From: Pseudaquabacterium pictum | Lineage (GTDB): Bacteria > Pseudomonadota > Gammaproteobacteria > Burkholderiales > Burkholderiaceae_C | NCBI RefSeq assembly: GCF_005403045.1 | Contig: NZ_BJCL01000021.1 | Span: 1 to 64,000 of the forward strand | Direction: 5' to 3' | Length of the DNA stretch: 64,000 bases | Part shown: one piece after another, positions 23,203 through 32,015 of the stretch | Layout: every line of letters starts with the position of its first letter | How positions within the stretch are numbered: the stretch's first letter is position 1 | Translations under genes and position numbers: made by a program | Notes under the pieces: generated by a model | Seen by the model: only the letters and a program-made list of their open reading frames with translations | Databases searched by the model: none | Told to the model about the DNA's origin: nothing

Positions 23203-24051
23203 ATGCGACTGGTTGGTAGCAAATTCTCGTCTCGCGCTGTGGCCGTGGTCTCGGCGGCGATCCTCCTGCTGCCGTTGGCGGCCCAGGCGCAGTCCGGGTC
23301 GTCGCTGCCGCTTTGGGAACTGGGCGCCTTCGGCCTGGGTGTGTCGCAACAGGCCTATCCCGGGTCGGACCAGCAGGTCAACCGGGGCCTGGCGCTGCCC
23401 TTCTTCGTCTACCGCGGCCGCTTCCTGCGCGCCGATGGCGAGACAGCCGGCCTGCGGGCGATCAAGACGCCGCGCTTCGAGCTGGACATCGGCTTCGCCG
23501 GATCGTTCGGCGCGCGCTCGGACGACACCACCGCGCGGCGCGGCATGCCCGACCTGGGCACGCTGGTGGAGTTCGGGCCGCGGGTGAAGTGGAACCTGGG
23601 CCAGGCGCCCGGCGGCGGCAACTGGCGGGTGGAGCTGCCGCTGCGCGGCGTGTTCGACCTGGGCGACAGTGCCGCCTACCGCGGCCTGGCCTTCGAACCC
23701 CGGCTGGTGTTCGAGCGGCGCACCAGCAGCGGCTGGGCCTATGCCACCAGCGTGGGCGCCATCCTGGCCGACGGCCGCCTGGGCCGCACGCTGTACGGCG
23801 TCGACGCGGCCGACGCGCTGGCCGACCGGCCCGCCTATGCGGCCCAGGGCGGCCTGGTGGCCTGGCGGCTGTCGGCCGCGTTCTCGCGCAGCCTGGCGCC
23901 CGACTGGCGCTTCTTCGGCTTCGCCCGCCTGGACAGCGTGGCCGGCGCCGCCAACGACGACAGCCCGCTGGTGAAGCGCACCAATGGCGGCTCGGTGGGC
24001 ATCGGCCTGTCCTACACCTGGTTGCGCTCCGGCCAGCGCGCCAGCGACTGA
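23203..24051 (+). CDS. MipA/OmpV family outer-membrane protein
   Basis: A 282-residue protein with a signal peptide (AVVSAAILLLPLAAQAQ, cleaved near residue 28) and a beta-barrel pattern of alternating residues. LWELGAFGLGVSQQAYPGSD near residue 37 and ALPFFVYRGRFLRADGETAGL near residue 65 are typical of MipA/OmpV proteins, and the C-terminus ends in a barrel strand (GGSVGIGLSYTWLRSG). Members include MltA-interacting MipA and OmpV porins; which applies here cannot be decided. The ATG at 23203 has GGAG ten bases upstream. It stands as a single gene after the MBL gene. Confidence 0.88.
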   Translation: MRLVGSKFSSRAVAVVSAAILLLPLAAQAQSGSSLPLWELGAFGLGVSQQAYPGSDQQVNRGLALPFFVYRGRFLRADGETAGLRAIKTPRFELDIGFAGSFGARSDDTTARRGMPDLGTLVEFGPRVKWNLGQAPGGGNWRVELPLRGVFDLGDSAAYRGLAFEPRLVFERRTSSGWAYATSVGAILADGRLGRTLYGVDAADALADRPAYAAQGGLVAWRLSAAFSRSLAPDWRFFGFARLDSVAGAANDDSPLVKRTNGGSVGIGLSYTWLRSGQRASD

Positions 24052-24074
24052 GTCAGTGCAAATGCAGGGTTGCG

Positions 24075-24374
24075 GTGGACTTCCTGACCTTCGATCTCAC
24101 CGAAGTGGACGACGGCGTGTCATCGCTGGAGGCGATGGCATCCACGACAAGTGCGCTGCACGCCGCCGTCATGGGGGAAGTGCAGCGGGTGCTTGACTGG
24201 GCATGGCGCCGGTACCCCGCATCCCATGGCCCGGTCGATGATGGGATGGTCTGGGACCACGATCTGCAAGTGACCATCGAGGAAGGCGGATGGCACACGG
24301 TGACGCTGACACTGACAGGCAACGCGCGCTTCGTCGAGGAATTCACCGCGACCTTCGCGAACGGCGAGGACTGA
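24075..24374 (+). CDS. Small protein of unknown function
   Basis: A 99-residue protein, read from GTG 24075 (VDFLTFDLTEVDDGVSSLEA). It is acidic, contains two tryptophan-rich segments (RVLDWAWRRYP about 38-48 and EEGGWHTVTLTLTG about 69-82) and looks like a compact alpha-beta fold; I do not recognise a named family. Evidence that it is real: the reading frame shows a protein-like composition with a low Arg/Pro/Gly content unlike the shadow frames. A later ATG at 24135 (MASTTS) is an alternative start. It lies between MipA and the initiator tRNA with no clear operon partner. Confidence 0.6.
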   Translation: MDFLTFDLTEVDDGVSSLEAMASTTSALHAAVMGEVQRVLDWAWRRYPASHGPVDDGMVWDHDLQVTIEEGGWHTVTLTLTGNARFVEEFTATFANGED

Positions 24375-24487
24375 TCCGCGGGACCGCGCCGCGCCGTTGA
24401 CGCCGATCGATCGTTGACACCTGGGCGATGGCCTGCCGAGGCGCCGTCAAGATCCGAGCCACTGCGCTTGGCCGGGATGGGCACAAA

Positions 24488-24515
24488 GCAAAAAGCCGCC
24501 CATCGGGGCGGCTTT
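24488..24515 (-). terminator. Terminator downstream of tRNA-fMet
   Basis: AAAGCCGCC (24492-24500) and GGCGGCTTT (24507-24515) form a perfect 9-bp stem with a six-base loop; read on the minus strand it is followed by TTTTTGC. It is about 40 bases beyond the tRNA 3' end and is a canonical intrinsic terminator. On the plus strand it could also stop readthrough from the small ORF. Confidence 0.85.
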
Positions 24516-24554
24516 CGGCCGATTCGTAAGTTGTTGTTTTTGATCGAGAATCTA

Positions 24555-24631
<77 letters not shown>

Positions 24632-24643
24632 ACTGAGCCTATG

Positions 24644-24673
24644 ACTATAGCACAGCCAGAAGGCCTGTGCCAG
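24644..24673 (-). promoter_or_regulatory. Promoter of tRNA-fMet
   Basis: On the minus strand CTGGCA (rc of 24668-24673) and TATAGT (rc of 24644-24649) are 18 bases apart, a sigma70-type match. The -10 ends 12 bases before the tRNA 5' end, the spacing expected for a tRNA promoter with a short leader. Confidence 0.65.
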
Positions 24674-24692
24674 TATTCTTGTTGCGCCCCGG

Positions 24693-25898
24693 TCAAGCCT
24701 GCGGTGCAGCCCAGGGCAGCACCGTCTCGCCGAGGTTGAGCATCAGGCGGTTGGCCCAGGCGAACAAGGCCACTGCATGCACCAGGTCCAGCACCTCCGC
24801 AGGCGGCAGGCCGGCGGCCTGCAGCGCCAGCACATCGGCCGCCCCCACCGTGTGCGGCTGCAGGCCCAGCTGGGCAGCGAAGCGCACCAGCGCCCGCTCG
24901 CGTGCATCGATGCCGGCCGTCGCCGGATCCTGGAACAGCTGCGCGATCACGTCGTTGCGGCGGGCCAGCTGGGCGAAGCGTTGCGCGTGCACCGAGGTGC
25001 AGTAGACGCAGCCGTTCAGGCGGGATTCCACCGTGGCGCCCAGCTCGCGCTCGGCACGCGACAGGCCACCCGGCGCGAACATGATGGCGTTGAAGGCCAC
25101 CGACCGGTGCAGCAGGATCTCAGGCTGGTGGGCCAGCAGCAGGAAGTACGGCGACTGCCGGGCCGTCGGGCTCATCTCGTCCAGCGCCGCTAGCTGCTCG
25201 GGCGTGGCCGCGTCCAGCACCACTGTGTCCAGCCAAGGCAGCCAGGGCAGGGTTTCGTCGGTGAAGCCCTGGATGCGCAGCGGCGATGGCAACAGCGCCG
25301 GCTGCCCCGCAGCACCCGCGGGCGCAGGCGCTGGTGCAGGCATCTGCGCCGCAGCCGCCAGGGCCTGCAACCCGGCCACCAGACGCACCTGGTAGGACAC
25401 GAAGGCAATCAGCTGCGCCAGCGCCACGATGGCCGGGGTGCTGAGACCTGCCTGCACCAGGGCCTGCACCGCCGCTCGGTCGCCATCGATCGGCCGCTCG
25501 ATCAGCTTCGCGGTGTAGTCCAGGATCGTGCCCAGCCGCGGCGGCAGGTCTGCCTGCCAGCGCCCGGCCGTGATGGCCCCGGCCCAGGCGGCAGCCTCGG
25601 GCCCGGCCTGCTGCAGCAGCGTCCGGTAGTGATCGGCCAACGCCGAGGCGTGGGAGCGCTGGCAAGCCAGCAGCGCCGCCGCAGCCCGCTCGGCCACGCT
25701 GATGCCGGCGACGGCAGGCGACAGCAGCCCGTCATGGCTGGCCTGGGTGGCGGCCACCACCTTGGCGCGCGCATGGCGCACGGTGTGGATGGTCTGGCCC
25801 GGTGCCAGCGGCACGCAGGCGTCCACCACGTCGGCGGTGGTCGCAAGGGTCTCAAGGGTCATGGCAGGCGCGCCGGGCGACGGCGGCGGGTTGGTCAT
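24693..25898 (-). CDS. Two-part CMD/AhpD-like peroxidase-related protein
   Basis: A 401-residue protein in two halves. The C-terminal half (about 205-395) carries the AhpD thiol motif ESRLNGCVYCTSVHAQRF, with C297, C300 and H304 in the expected C-x2-C-x3-H order, and DERALVRFAAQL-like family sequence. The N-terminal half (about 20-180) resembles the carboxymuconolactone-decarboxylase-like partner and has no CxxC. A Pro/Ala linker (about 186-205) separates them. This resembles the Avi_7170 and Avi_7169 CMD families fused into one chain. The ATG at 25898 overlaps the upstream stop (ATGA), so it is co-translated with the flavoprotein. Likely a peroxide or organic hydroperoxide reductase, or a relative with a new substrate. 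Confidence 0.8.
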   Translation of the reverse strand: MTNPPPSPGAPAMTLETLATTADVVDACVPLAPGQTIHTVRHARAKVVAATQASHDGLLSPAVAGISVAERAAAALLACQRSHASALADHYRTLLQQAGPEAAAWAGAITAGRWQADLPPRLGTILDYTAKLIERPIDGDRAAVQALVQAGLSTPAIVALAQLIAFVSYQVRLVAGLQALAAAAQMPAPAPAPAGAAGQPALLPSPLRIQGFTDETLPWLPWLDTVVLDAATPEQLAALDEMSPTARQSPYFLLLAHQPEILLHRSVAFNAIMFAPGGLSRAERELGATVESRLNGCVYCTSVHAQRFAQLARRNDVIAQLFQDPATAGIDARERALVRFAAQLGLQPHTVGAADVLALQAAGLPPAEVLDLVHAVALFAWANRLMLNLGETVLPWAAPQA

Positions 25899-27337
25899 GC
25901 GGCGGGCACCCACTCATGGCCCAGCAGTTCGGGGTCGGCATAGGCCTCCAGCGCTGCCAGATGGTGGTCGAAGTCCTCGCGGTAGAACAGCGCGGCGAGG
26001 CCGGTGGCCAGGCGGCGCGCACCGTCGCTGATGGCGGGGATGTCGCCCGACACCGTGCCGTGCGACAGCGTGGCCGGGTAGCAGAAGCAATGGATGCGCT
26101 CCAGCCCCGGGCAGGCGCCGGGCGTACGGGGCTGGAATTCGAACAGCGGCCCCAGGTCAGGGGCATCGGCCAGTTCGTCGTCGTGCTGGCCCGCCGGCGG
26201 GCTGTGGCGGTGCTTCCACGCGCGCACCTGGTCGGCAAAGCCGGCGTACTCGGGCCGGCGGGCCCAGTCGACCTGGAAGCCGGTGGAGACGATCAGGAAG
26301 TCCAGCGCGAAGACGCGCCTGGGCGTGGTGACCAGCAGTTGCCGGCCCTGCTGGACAACGGCCTGCACCGGGCAGCTGAAATGGAAGTGCGCGTTGGCGT
26401 GGCGGGACACCCGCAACGTGCTGCCCTGCGGCGGCGGCACCTGCGACCGGTTGATGTAGTGCCGCAGGCGCCACTTCTGGTCGTCGGCCAGCAAGTGGTG
26501 GCCATGCACCATGCCCGGCACGCCGGCGCCCTTGCTCTTGTTGATGCGCGGCAGGTCCGGCCGGCGGATCAGCAGGTCGACGCTGTGGGCGCCGGCCTCC
26601 AGCGCCGTGGCGGCGCTGTCCATGGCCGACGACCCCGCACCGACCACGCCCACGCGCAGACCGGCCAGCCCGCTGTCGTCCAGCGGATCCGAGGAATGCG
26701 CCCAGAGCTGCCGGTCGATGCCCGCCATGAATCCTGGCACGGCCGGGCCACCCAGGCCGTCGCGGCCAGTGGCCAGCACCACCCGCCGGGCCAGCAACCG
26801 GCTGTCACCCGCAGGCGTCTGCAGTTGCAGCCACACCCGTCCATCAGCACGCGGCTGCAGGGCGGTCACGGTGCACTGGTTGCGCACGTCCAGCGCCAGC
26901 ACCCGGCGGTACCAGCGCAGGTAATCCATCCACTGCAGGCGGGGGATCTTGTCCAGCGCGGCCCAGCCGTCGGCGCCGAATTGCGCCTCGTACCAGGCGC
27001 GGAAGGTGAGCGCCGGCACGCCCAGGGCCGGGCCGGTGAGCTCCTTGGGCGAGCGCAGCGTCTCCATGCGGGCGGTGGTGGCCCAGGGCCCCTCCAGACC
27101 GGCGGGCTGGCGGTCGAACAGCACCGCATGGATGCCGTTCTGCGCCAGGCTGGCGGCCACCGCCAGGCCGGCCTGGCCGGCGCCGATGATGGCCACATCC
27201 AGCACGGGCAATCCGTCGACCGGCGGCTGCGGCGGCATCCAGGCGCGGGCCGGCCAGCCCAGGCACAGCAGATCGTGCGCCAGCCGCTGCTCCAGCGCTG
27301 GCAAGCCGCAGGGCGGCGCGGCGGGGACAGGCGCCAT
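25895..27337 (-). CDS. NAD(P)/FAD-dependent monooxygenase-like oxidoreductase
   Basis: A 480-residue flavoprotein. The first dinucleotide fold is VAIIGAGQAGLAVAASLA (48-65), for FAD. RVGVVGAGSSAMDSAATAL (about 228-246) is the second, for NADPH. DFLIVSTGFQVDWARRPEY precedes the C-terminal ATG-type motif typical of flavin-containing and Baeyer-Villiger-like monooxygenases. PRLQWMDYLRWYRRVL near residue 133 fits the group. It begins six bases after the Bug gene stop and overlaps the CMD gene, giving a three-gene operon. Substrate unknown; the neighbours suggest oxidation of a compound imported with a Bug receptor, with the CMD protein handling peroxide or a later step. Confidence 0.85.
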   Translation of the reverse strand: MAPVPAAPPCGLPALEQRLAHDLLCLGWPARAWMPPQPPVDGLPVLDVAIIGAGQAGLAVAASLAQNGIHAVLFDRQPAGLEGPWATTARMETLRSPKELTGPALGVPALTFRAWYEAQFGADGWAALDKIPRLQWMDYLRWYRRVLALDVRNQCTVTALQPRADGRVWLQLQTPAGDSRLLARRVVLATGRDGLGGPAVPGFMAGIDRQLWAHSSDPLDDSGLAGLRVGVVGAGSSAMDSAATALEAGAHSVDLLIRRPDLPRINKSKGAGVPGMVHGHHLLADDQKWRLRHYINRSQVPPPQGSTLRVSRHANAHFHFSCPVQAVVQQGRQLLVTTPRRVFALDFLIVSTGFQVDWARRPEYAGFADQVRAWKHRHSPPAGQHDDELADAPDLGPLFEFQPRTPGACPGLERIHCFCYPATLSHGTVSGDIPAISDGARRLATGLAALFYREDFDHHLAALEAYADPELLGHEWVPAA

Positions 27338-27343
27338 GGCCGG

Positions 27344-28339
27344 TCAGTCCAGCGTGATGTTGGCGTTGCGCGCCACCTCGGCCCACTTCTGGCGGTTGTC
27401 GCGCACCGTCTTGCGGAACTGCTCGGGCGTCTCGATGCGCACCGCATTGCCCTGGGCCTCGAAGTAGGTGTGGATGTCCGGCTGCTCCAGCACCGCCTTC
27501 ACCGCGGCATTGAGCTTGTCGACGATGCGCGCATCGGTGCCCTTGGGCGCGAAGATGGCAAACCAGATCGAGCTGTCGAAGCCCGCGGCCCCAGGCAGGC
27601 CGCTGGCGGCGATGGTGGGCACCTCCTTGACGGCGGCCACCGGGGCCAGCGTGGTCACGCCCAGCAGGCGCACCTTGCCGGCCTTGTAGTGCGGCAGCAC
27701 GGTCTGCACCTGGTTCATGATGCAGCAGGTGTCGCCCTTGAGCACGGCCTGGATCGCCTCCGGCCCGCCCTTGTAGGGCACGTGCACCATGTCCAGCCCC
27801 AGGCGGGCGTTGAACTCGGCAAACGCCATGTGGGTGCCGGCACCGTTGCCGGTGGAGGCGTAGTTGTACTTGCCCGGGTTGGCCTTCACCAGCGCGACGA
27901 ACTCGCGCAGCGTGCGCACGTTCACCACTTCGGGGTTGATGGTGAGCACGTTCGACACATCCAGCACCGGCGCCACGGCGGTGAAGTCAGCCTCCACGTC
28001 GAACGGCAGCTTCTTGTAGAGCGCGGCATTGCTGCCATGCGTGGCCGCGGTGCCGAACAGCAGGGTGTAGCCGTCGGCCTTGGCACCGGCCACGAACTGG
28101 CTGGCGATGTTGCCGGCCGCGCCCGGCTTGTAGTCGATGACGACGGGTTGGCCCAGCAGCTTGCCCAGCGGCTCCTGCAGGCGGCGGGCCACCACGTCCA
28201 CGCCTGATCCGGCGGGAAAGCCCATGTACATGGTGATCGGCCGGGTGGGCCAGTCCTGTGCCTGCGCGGGCAACACACACAACAGGCCAGCACTGGCCAG
28301 GGCGGCCGCCATCAGGCGGCGAAACAGGGACACGGACAC
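27344..28339 (-). CDS. Bug-family tripartite tricarboxylate transporter substrate-binding protein
   Basis: A 331-residue periplasmic binding protein. The signal peptide is LMAAALASAGLLCVLPAQAQ; the mature protein starts DWPTRPITMYMGFPAGSGVD and includes DYKPGAAGNIASQFVAGAKA and VPYKGGPEAIQAVLKGD, Bug/TctC hallmarks. I place the start at GTG 28339 because a strong AGGAG lies six bases upstream; an ATG at 28360 would put that AGGAG inside the coding sequence, and gene callers may choose it. No TctA/TctB genes are nearby. It heads the operon with the oxidoreductase and CMD protein, suggesting the ligand is their substrate. Confidence 0.87.
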   Translation of the reverse strand: MSVSLFRRLMAAALASAGLLCVLPAQAQDWPTRPITMYMGFPAGSGVDVVARRLQEPLGKLLGQPVVIDYKPGAAGNIASQFVAGAKADGYTLLFGTAATHGSNAALYKKLPFDVEADFTAVAPVLDVSNVLTINPEVVNVRTLREFVALVKANPGKYNYASTGNGAGTHMAFAEFNARLGLDMVHVPYKGGPEAIQAVLKGDTCCIMNQVQTVLPHYKAGKVRLLGVTTLAPVAAVKEVPTIAASGLPGAAGFDSSIWFAIFAPKGTDARIVDKLNAAVKAVLEQPDIHTYFEAQGNAVRIETPEQFRKTVRDNRQKWAEVARNANITLD

Positions 28340-28427
28340 GGGCAACTCCTGGGATGGCATGACCGGTGGCGTGCAACGGGCATGCCAGCCACCGTGGCTG
28401 CATTCTCGGTCAGTCGCAGCGCCCAAG

Positions 28428-28455
28428 AAAAAACCAGCCCGGAGGCTGGTTTTGT
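28428..28455 (-). terminator. Terminator of the spc/alpha ribosomal operon
   Basis: AAACCAGCC and GGCTGGTTT form a perfect 9-bp stem with a TCCG-type loop; on the minus strand the stem is followed by TTTTTTC. It lies about 40 bases past the rplQ stop and closes the long ribosomal protein series. Confidence 0.9.
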
Positions 28456-28495
28456 CGGTGTGCGGCAGCGCGGCGATGTCGGCCGCTGCCTGGCA

Positions 28496-28888
28496 TCACT
28501 CGGCGGGCGTCTCGGCCGCGGCGGCGGGCTCGGGGCGGTCCACCAGTTCGACGAAGGCCATCGGCGCGTTGTCGCCCACGCGGAAGCCCATCTTCAGGAT
28601 GCGGGTGTAGCCGCCCGGGCGGGTCTGGTAACGCGGGCCCAGTTCCTTGAACAGCTTCAGCACCACGTCACGGTCGCGCAGGCGGTTGAAGGCCAGGCGG
28701 TGGTTGGCGAGGCTGGGCACCTTGGCCAGGGTGATCAGCGGCTCGACGACGCGGCGCAGTTCCTTGGCCTTGGGCACGGTGGTCTTGATGGCCTCGTGCT
28801 GCAGCAGCGAGACGCACATGTTGCGCAGCATCGCGGCGCGGTGTTCGCTGGTGCGGTTGAGTTTGCGGAGGCCGTGGCGGTGACGCAT
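28496..28888 (-). CDS. rplQ: 50S ribosomal protein L17
   Basis: A 130-residue large-subunit protein that sits near the exit tunnel. [20 protein letters not shown] is the invariant L17 start. The C-terminal tail after about residue 118 ([13 protein letters not shown]) is an Ala/Glu extension absent from short versions. It is the last gene of the alpha operon, 104 bases downstream of rpoA, and is followed by a strong terminator. Confidence 0.98.
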   Translation of the reverse strand: MRHRHGLRKLNRTSEHRAAMLRNMCVSLLQHEAIKTTVPKAKELRRVVEPLITLAKVPSLANHRLAFNRLRDRDVVLKLFKELGPRYQTRPGGYTRILKMGFRVGDNAPMAFVELVDRPEPAAAAETPAE

Positions 28889-28992
28889 GGTGATGTCCTT
28901 TGGTTATCGAACCCCGGCCGTGTCAGGTACCGGGGTGTGCACTCGCGCCTGGCGAACCAGGCCGGTGGTTTGGGTTGACCAGAGCGCCGGGA

Positions 28993-29988
28993 TCAGCGCT
29001 TGTCCAGGCCCTGCGGGGGCCAGTTCTCCAGCCGCGCGCCGAGCGTGAGCCCGCGCGATGCCAGCACTTCCTTGATCTCGTTGAGCGACTTGCGGCCCAG
29101 GTTCGGGGTCTTCAGCAGCTCGGTCTCGGTGCGCTGAATCAGATCGCCGATGTAGTAGATGTTCTCGGCCTTCAGGCAGTTGGCCGAACGCACCGTCAGC
29201 TCCAGCTCGTCGACCGGACGCAGCAGGATCGGATCGTGCGTGTCCTTCTGGCGCTCGGCCGCACCGGCGTGCATGCCGACGCCGCCTTCCAGGCGGGTGA
29301 TGTCAGTGAAGACATACAGCTGGTCGACCAGGATGGCGGCCGAGGCACGGATCGCTTCCTCGGGCGTCACGGCGCCGTTGGTCTCGATTTCCATGACCAG
29401 CTTGTCCAGGTCGGTGCGCTGCTCGACACGGGCGTTCTCGACGGCGTAGCTCACGCGGCGCACCGGCGAGAAGGACGCGTCCAGCACGATGCGGCCGATC
29501 GACTTGGTGGGCTCATCGCCGTAGCGCCGCATGCTGCCCGGCACATAGCCACGGCCCTTTTCCACCTTGATCTGCATGTCCAGCTTGCCACCATGGGCCA
29601 GGTGGGCGATCACGTGCTCGGGGTTGATCACTTCAACGTCGTGCGGTACCTGGATGTCGGCCGCGGTGACCGGGCCCTCGCCCTCCTTGCGCACCACCAG
29701 CGTCACTTCGTCGCGGTTGTGCAGGCGGAAGACCACGCCCTTCAGGTTCAGCATGATGTGCACCACGTCTTCGGCAACGCCGTCGATGGTGGAGTACTCA
29801 TGCAGCACGCCAGCGATGGTGACTTCGGTCGGTGCGTAACCCACCATCGACGACAGCAGCACGCGCCGCAGCGCGTTGCCCAGCGTGTGGCCGTAGCCGC
29901 GCTCGAACGGCTCGAGCGTGACTTTGGCGCGGTGGTGGCCGAGCGGCTCCACCTGGATGGCTTTGGGTTTCAGCAGATTGGTTTGCAT
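28993..29988 (-). CDS. rpoA: RNA polymerase alpha subunit
   Basis: A 331-residue subunit that dimerises to nucleate RNA polymerase and contacts activators and UP elements. The N-terminal domain includes [20 protein letters not shown] (about 28-47), the dimerisation core. The C-terminal domain (about 250-320) includes [20 protein letters not shown] and the [17 protein letters not shown] helix-hairpin-helix that binds DNA. The final tail [16 protein letters not shown] is short. It lies between rpsD (145-base gap) and rplQ, as is usual. Confidence 0.99.
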   Translation of the reverse strand: MQTNLLKPKAIQVEPLGHHRAKVTLEPFERGYGHTLGNALRRVLLSSMVGYAPTEVTIAGVLHEYSTIDGVAEDVVHIMLNLKGVVFRLHNRDEVTLVVRKEGEGPVTAADIQVPHDVEVINPEHVIAHLAHGGKLDMQIKVEKGRGYVPGSMRRYGDEPTKSIGRIVLDASFSPVRRVSYAVENARVEQRTDLDKLVMEIETNGAVTPEEAIRASAAILVDQLYVFTDITRLEGGVGMHAGAAERQKDTHDPILLRPVDELELTVRSANCLKAENIYYIGDLIQRTETELLKTPNLGRKSLNEIKEVLASRGLTLGARLENWPPQGLDKR

Positions 29989-30133
29989 CGAGTCCTGTTC
30001 CTCTCAATACCCTCGGCTCGTTACACCGATAAGGCTGACGGACCATGCCGGGCGGGATACACCTCGTGCCATGCCCGGCAAGCGGACACGAGGGCGGGGC
30101 GCGCACACCGCACGGCGGCGCGCCGGCAAGGCG

Positions 30134-30757
30134 TCAGCGCGAGTACAGCTCGACGATCAGCGATTCGTTGATCTCGGCGCCGAACTGGTCTCGGTCGGGC
30201 ACCTTGCGGAAGATGCCTTCGAGCTTGGTGGCGTCCACCTGCACCCAGTCGGGCATGCCGATCGAGGCGGCCAGCTTGACCGACTCGGTCACGCGCAGCT
30301 GCTTCTTGGCCTTCTCACGCAAGGCGACCACGTCGCCGGCCTTGACCAGGTAAGAGGCGATGTCCACCGTCTTGCCGTTGACCATGATGGCCTGGTGCGA
30401 GACCAGCTGGCGCGCCTCGGCGCGGGTGCTGCCGAAGCCCATGCGGTAGACCACGTTGTCCAGGCGGCTTTCCAGCAGGAACAGCAGGTTGGCACCGGTG
30501 TTGCCCTTGCGGCGCTCAGCCTCGGCGAAGTAGCGGCGGAACTGGCGCTCCAGCACGCCGTACATGCGCTTGACCTTCTGCTTCTCGCGCAGCTGCACGC
30601 CGAAGTCGGAGGTGCGCTGGCCAGACGTGCGGCCATGCTGGCCGGGCTTGGTTTCGAACTTCGACTTGTCGCTGATGGCGCGGCGGGCGCTCTTCAGGTA
30701 CAGGTCGGTGCCTTCACGGCGGGCCAGTTTGGCCTTGGGTCCAAGATAACGTGCCAC
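30134..30757 (-). CDS. rpsD: 30S ribosomal protein S4
   Basis: A 207-residue small-subunit assembly protein, also a translational regulator in E. coli. It begins at GTG 30757 ([20 protein letters not shown]) with GAGGAA six bases upstream; the ORF continues further upstream but only this start gives the family N-terminus. The S4 RNA-binding fold is at about 97-160 ([20 protein letters not shown]). The 213 bases before it hold only a weak promoter-like TACAAT on the minus strand (30938-30943), with no good -35. Confidence 0.97.
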   Translation of the reverse strand: MARYLGPKAKLARREGTDLYLKSARRAISDKSKFETKPGQHGRTSGQRTSDFGVQLREKQKVKRMYGVLERQFRRYFAEAERRKGNTGANLLFLLESRLDNVVYRMGFGSTRAEARQLVSHQAIMVNGKTVDIASYLVKAGDVVALREKAKKQLRVTESVKLAASIGMPDWVQVDATKLEGIFRKVPDRDQFGAEINESLIVELYSR

Positions 30758-30970
30758 GTGGGTTCCTCTGTGAAATCTGACGCGAGGCAAAAGTCGCGCG
30801 AGTCTGGCGGATGTTGTTGAGACGCTCAGACGGTGGGCTTGATCGCTGGTCTGCTGCCCTGCTGGCGCAGGTTGACCGGCTTCAACGAAATCGCCGGCAG
30901 GCGCTCCAGGCACCCGCCGGCTGACGGAAAACTCTCGATTGTAGCGGCCTCGCAGCCGCTCGCTTCGAAC

Positions 30971-31375
30971 TCAGATCCGGCGGCGCTTCTGGGGACGGCA
31001 GCCGTTGTGCGGCACGGGCGTCACGTCGCTGATCGAGTTGATGCGGATGCCGAGCGCGGCCAGGGCGCGCACCGACGACTCGCGGCCCGGGCCGGGGCCC
31101 TTGATCCGCACGTCCAGGTTCTTGATGCCCTGCTCTTGCGCGGCGCGGCCGGCCACTTCGGCAGCCACCTGGGCAGCGAACGGGGTGGACTTGCGCGAGC
31201 CCTTGAAGCCCTGACCACCCGACGACGCCCAGGCGAGCGAGCCGCCCTGGCGATCGGTGATGGTGATGATGGTGTTGTTGAACGACGCGTGCACGTGAGC
31301 GATGCCGTCCGCAATGTTCTTGCGGATCTTCTTGCTCACGCGGCGCGCCGCGGTATTGGCAGGTGCTTTGGCCAT
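30971..31375 (-). CDS. rpsK: 30S ribosomal protein S11
   Basis: A 134-residue protein of the small-subunit platform. The core [18 protein letters not shown] (about 26-43) and [18 protein letters not shown] are invariant, and the end [17 protein letters not shown] contains the conserved NGCRP motif. Spacing of 26 bases from rpsM is normal for the alpha operon. Confidence 0.98.
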   Translation of the reverse strand: MAKAPANTAARRVSKKIRKNIADGIAHVHASFNNTIITITDRQGGSLAWASSGGQGFKGSRKSTPFAAQVAAEVAGRAAQEQGIKNLDVRIKGPGPGRESSVRALAALGIRINSISDVTPVPHNGCRPQKRRRI

Positions 31376-31401
31376 GTCGTGTTCCGATCAGGTATGCGGG
31401 C

Positions 31402-31767
31402 TTACTTCTTGAGCGCGGCAGCGCCCTTGCGCGGACCCTTGCGGGTGCGGGCATTGGTGCGCGTGCGTTGGCCACGCATCGGCAAGCCGCGGCGGTGGCG
31501 CAGGCCGCGGTAGCAGCCCAGGTCCATCAACCGCTTGATGTTCATGCTGATCTCGCGGCGCAGGTCGCCTTCGATCGTCAGCTTGTTGACCTCGTCGCGG
31601 ATCTTTTCCAGATCGCTGTCCGACAGGTCCTTGATCTTCTTGGAGAAGGCGATGCCCACTGCGGTGCAGATCTTCTGCGCCGTGGTGCGGCCAATGCCGT
31701 AGATCGACGTCAGGCCGATCTCGGCGTGCTTGTGCGGCGGAATGTTGATGCCAGCAATACGTGCCAT
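31402..31767 (-). CDS. rpsM: 30S ribosomal protein S13
   Basis: A 121-residue protein of the 30S head that contacts the P-site tRNA and the 50S subunit. [20 protein letters not shown] is the family start, [18 protein letters not shown] the helix-turn region and [20 protein letters not shown] the basic C-terminal tail. It is the second gene of the alpha segment, 36 bases after rpmJ. Confidence 0.98.
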   Translation of the reverse strand: MARIAGINIPPHKHAEIGLTSIYGIGRTTAQKICTAVGIAFSKKIKDLSDSDLEKIRDEVNKLTIEGDLRREISMNIKRLMDLGCYRGLRHRRGLPMRGQRTRTNARTRKGPRKGAAALKK

Positions 31768-31803
31768 GGTGGTCCTCTATCTACTGAACGCGGCAGGCGG
31801 GCT

Positions 31804-31917
31804 TCAGCCCTGGCGCTGCTTGTGGCGCGGGTCGGTGCAGATCACGCGCACCACACCCTTGCGGCGGATGACCTTGCAATTGCGGCACATCTTCTTGACC
31901 GATGCAGAGACTTTCAT
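31804..31917 (-). CDS. rpmJ: 50S ribosomal protein L36 (zinc-binding form)
   Basis: A 37-residue protein, [20 protein letters not shown] then [18 protein letters not shown]11, C14, C27 and H32 form the zinc site, so this is the C+ version. It sits between secY and rpsM as expected; no infA gene lies beside it. Confidence 0.96.
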   Translation of the reverse strand: MKVSASVKKMCRNCKVIRRKGVVRVICTDPRHKQRQG

Positions 31918-32015
31918 CGTCTTCTCCTAGAGCACTCCCGTCCCCATGGACGTTCCGAGCGCAAACTCAACCAAATGGCGTCAGCAGGCCTCGCAGCCCA
32001 CCAGGCTTGCCCGCT

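Noticed and set aside
24375-24487. A promoter formed by the two GTTGAC elements near 24404 and 24413
   Set aside because: They are direct copies about ten bases apart with no suitable -10, and no plus-strand gene follows before the tRNA.
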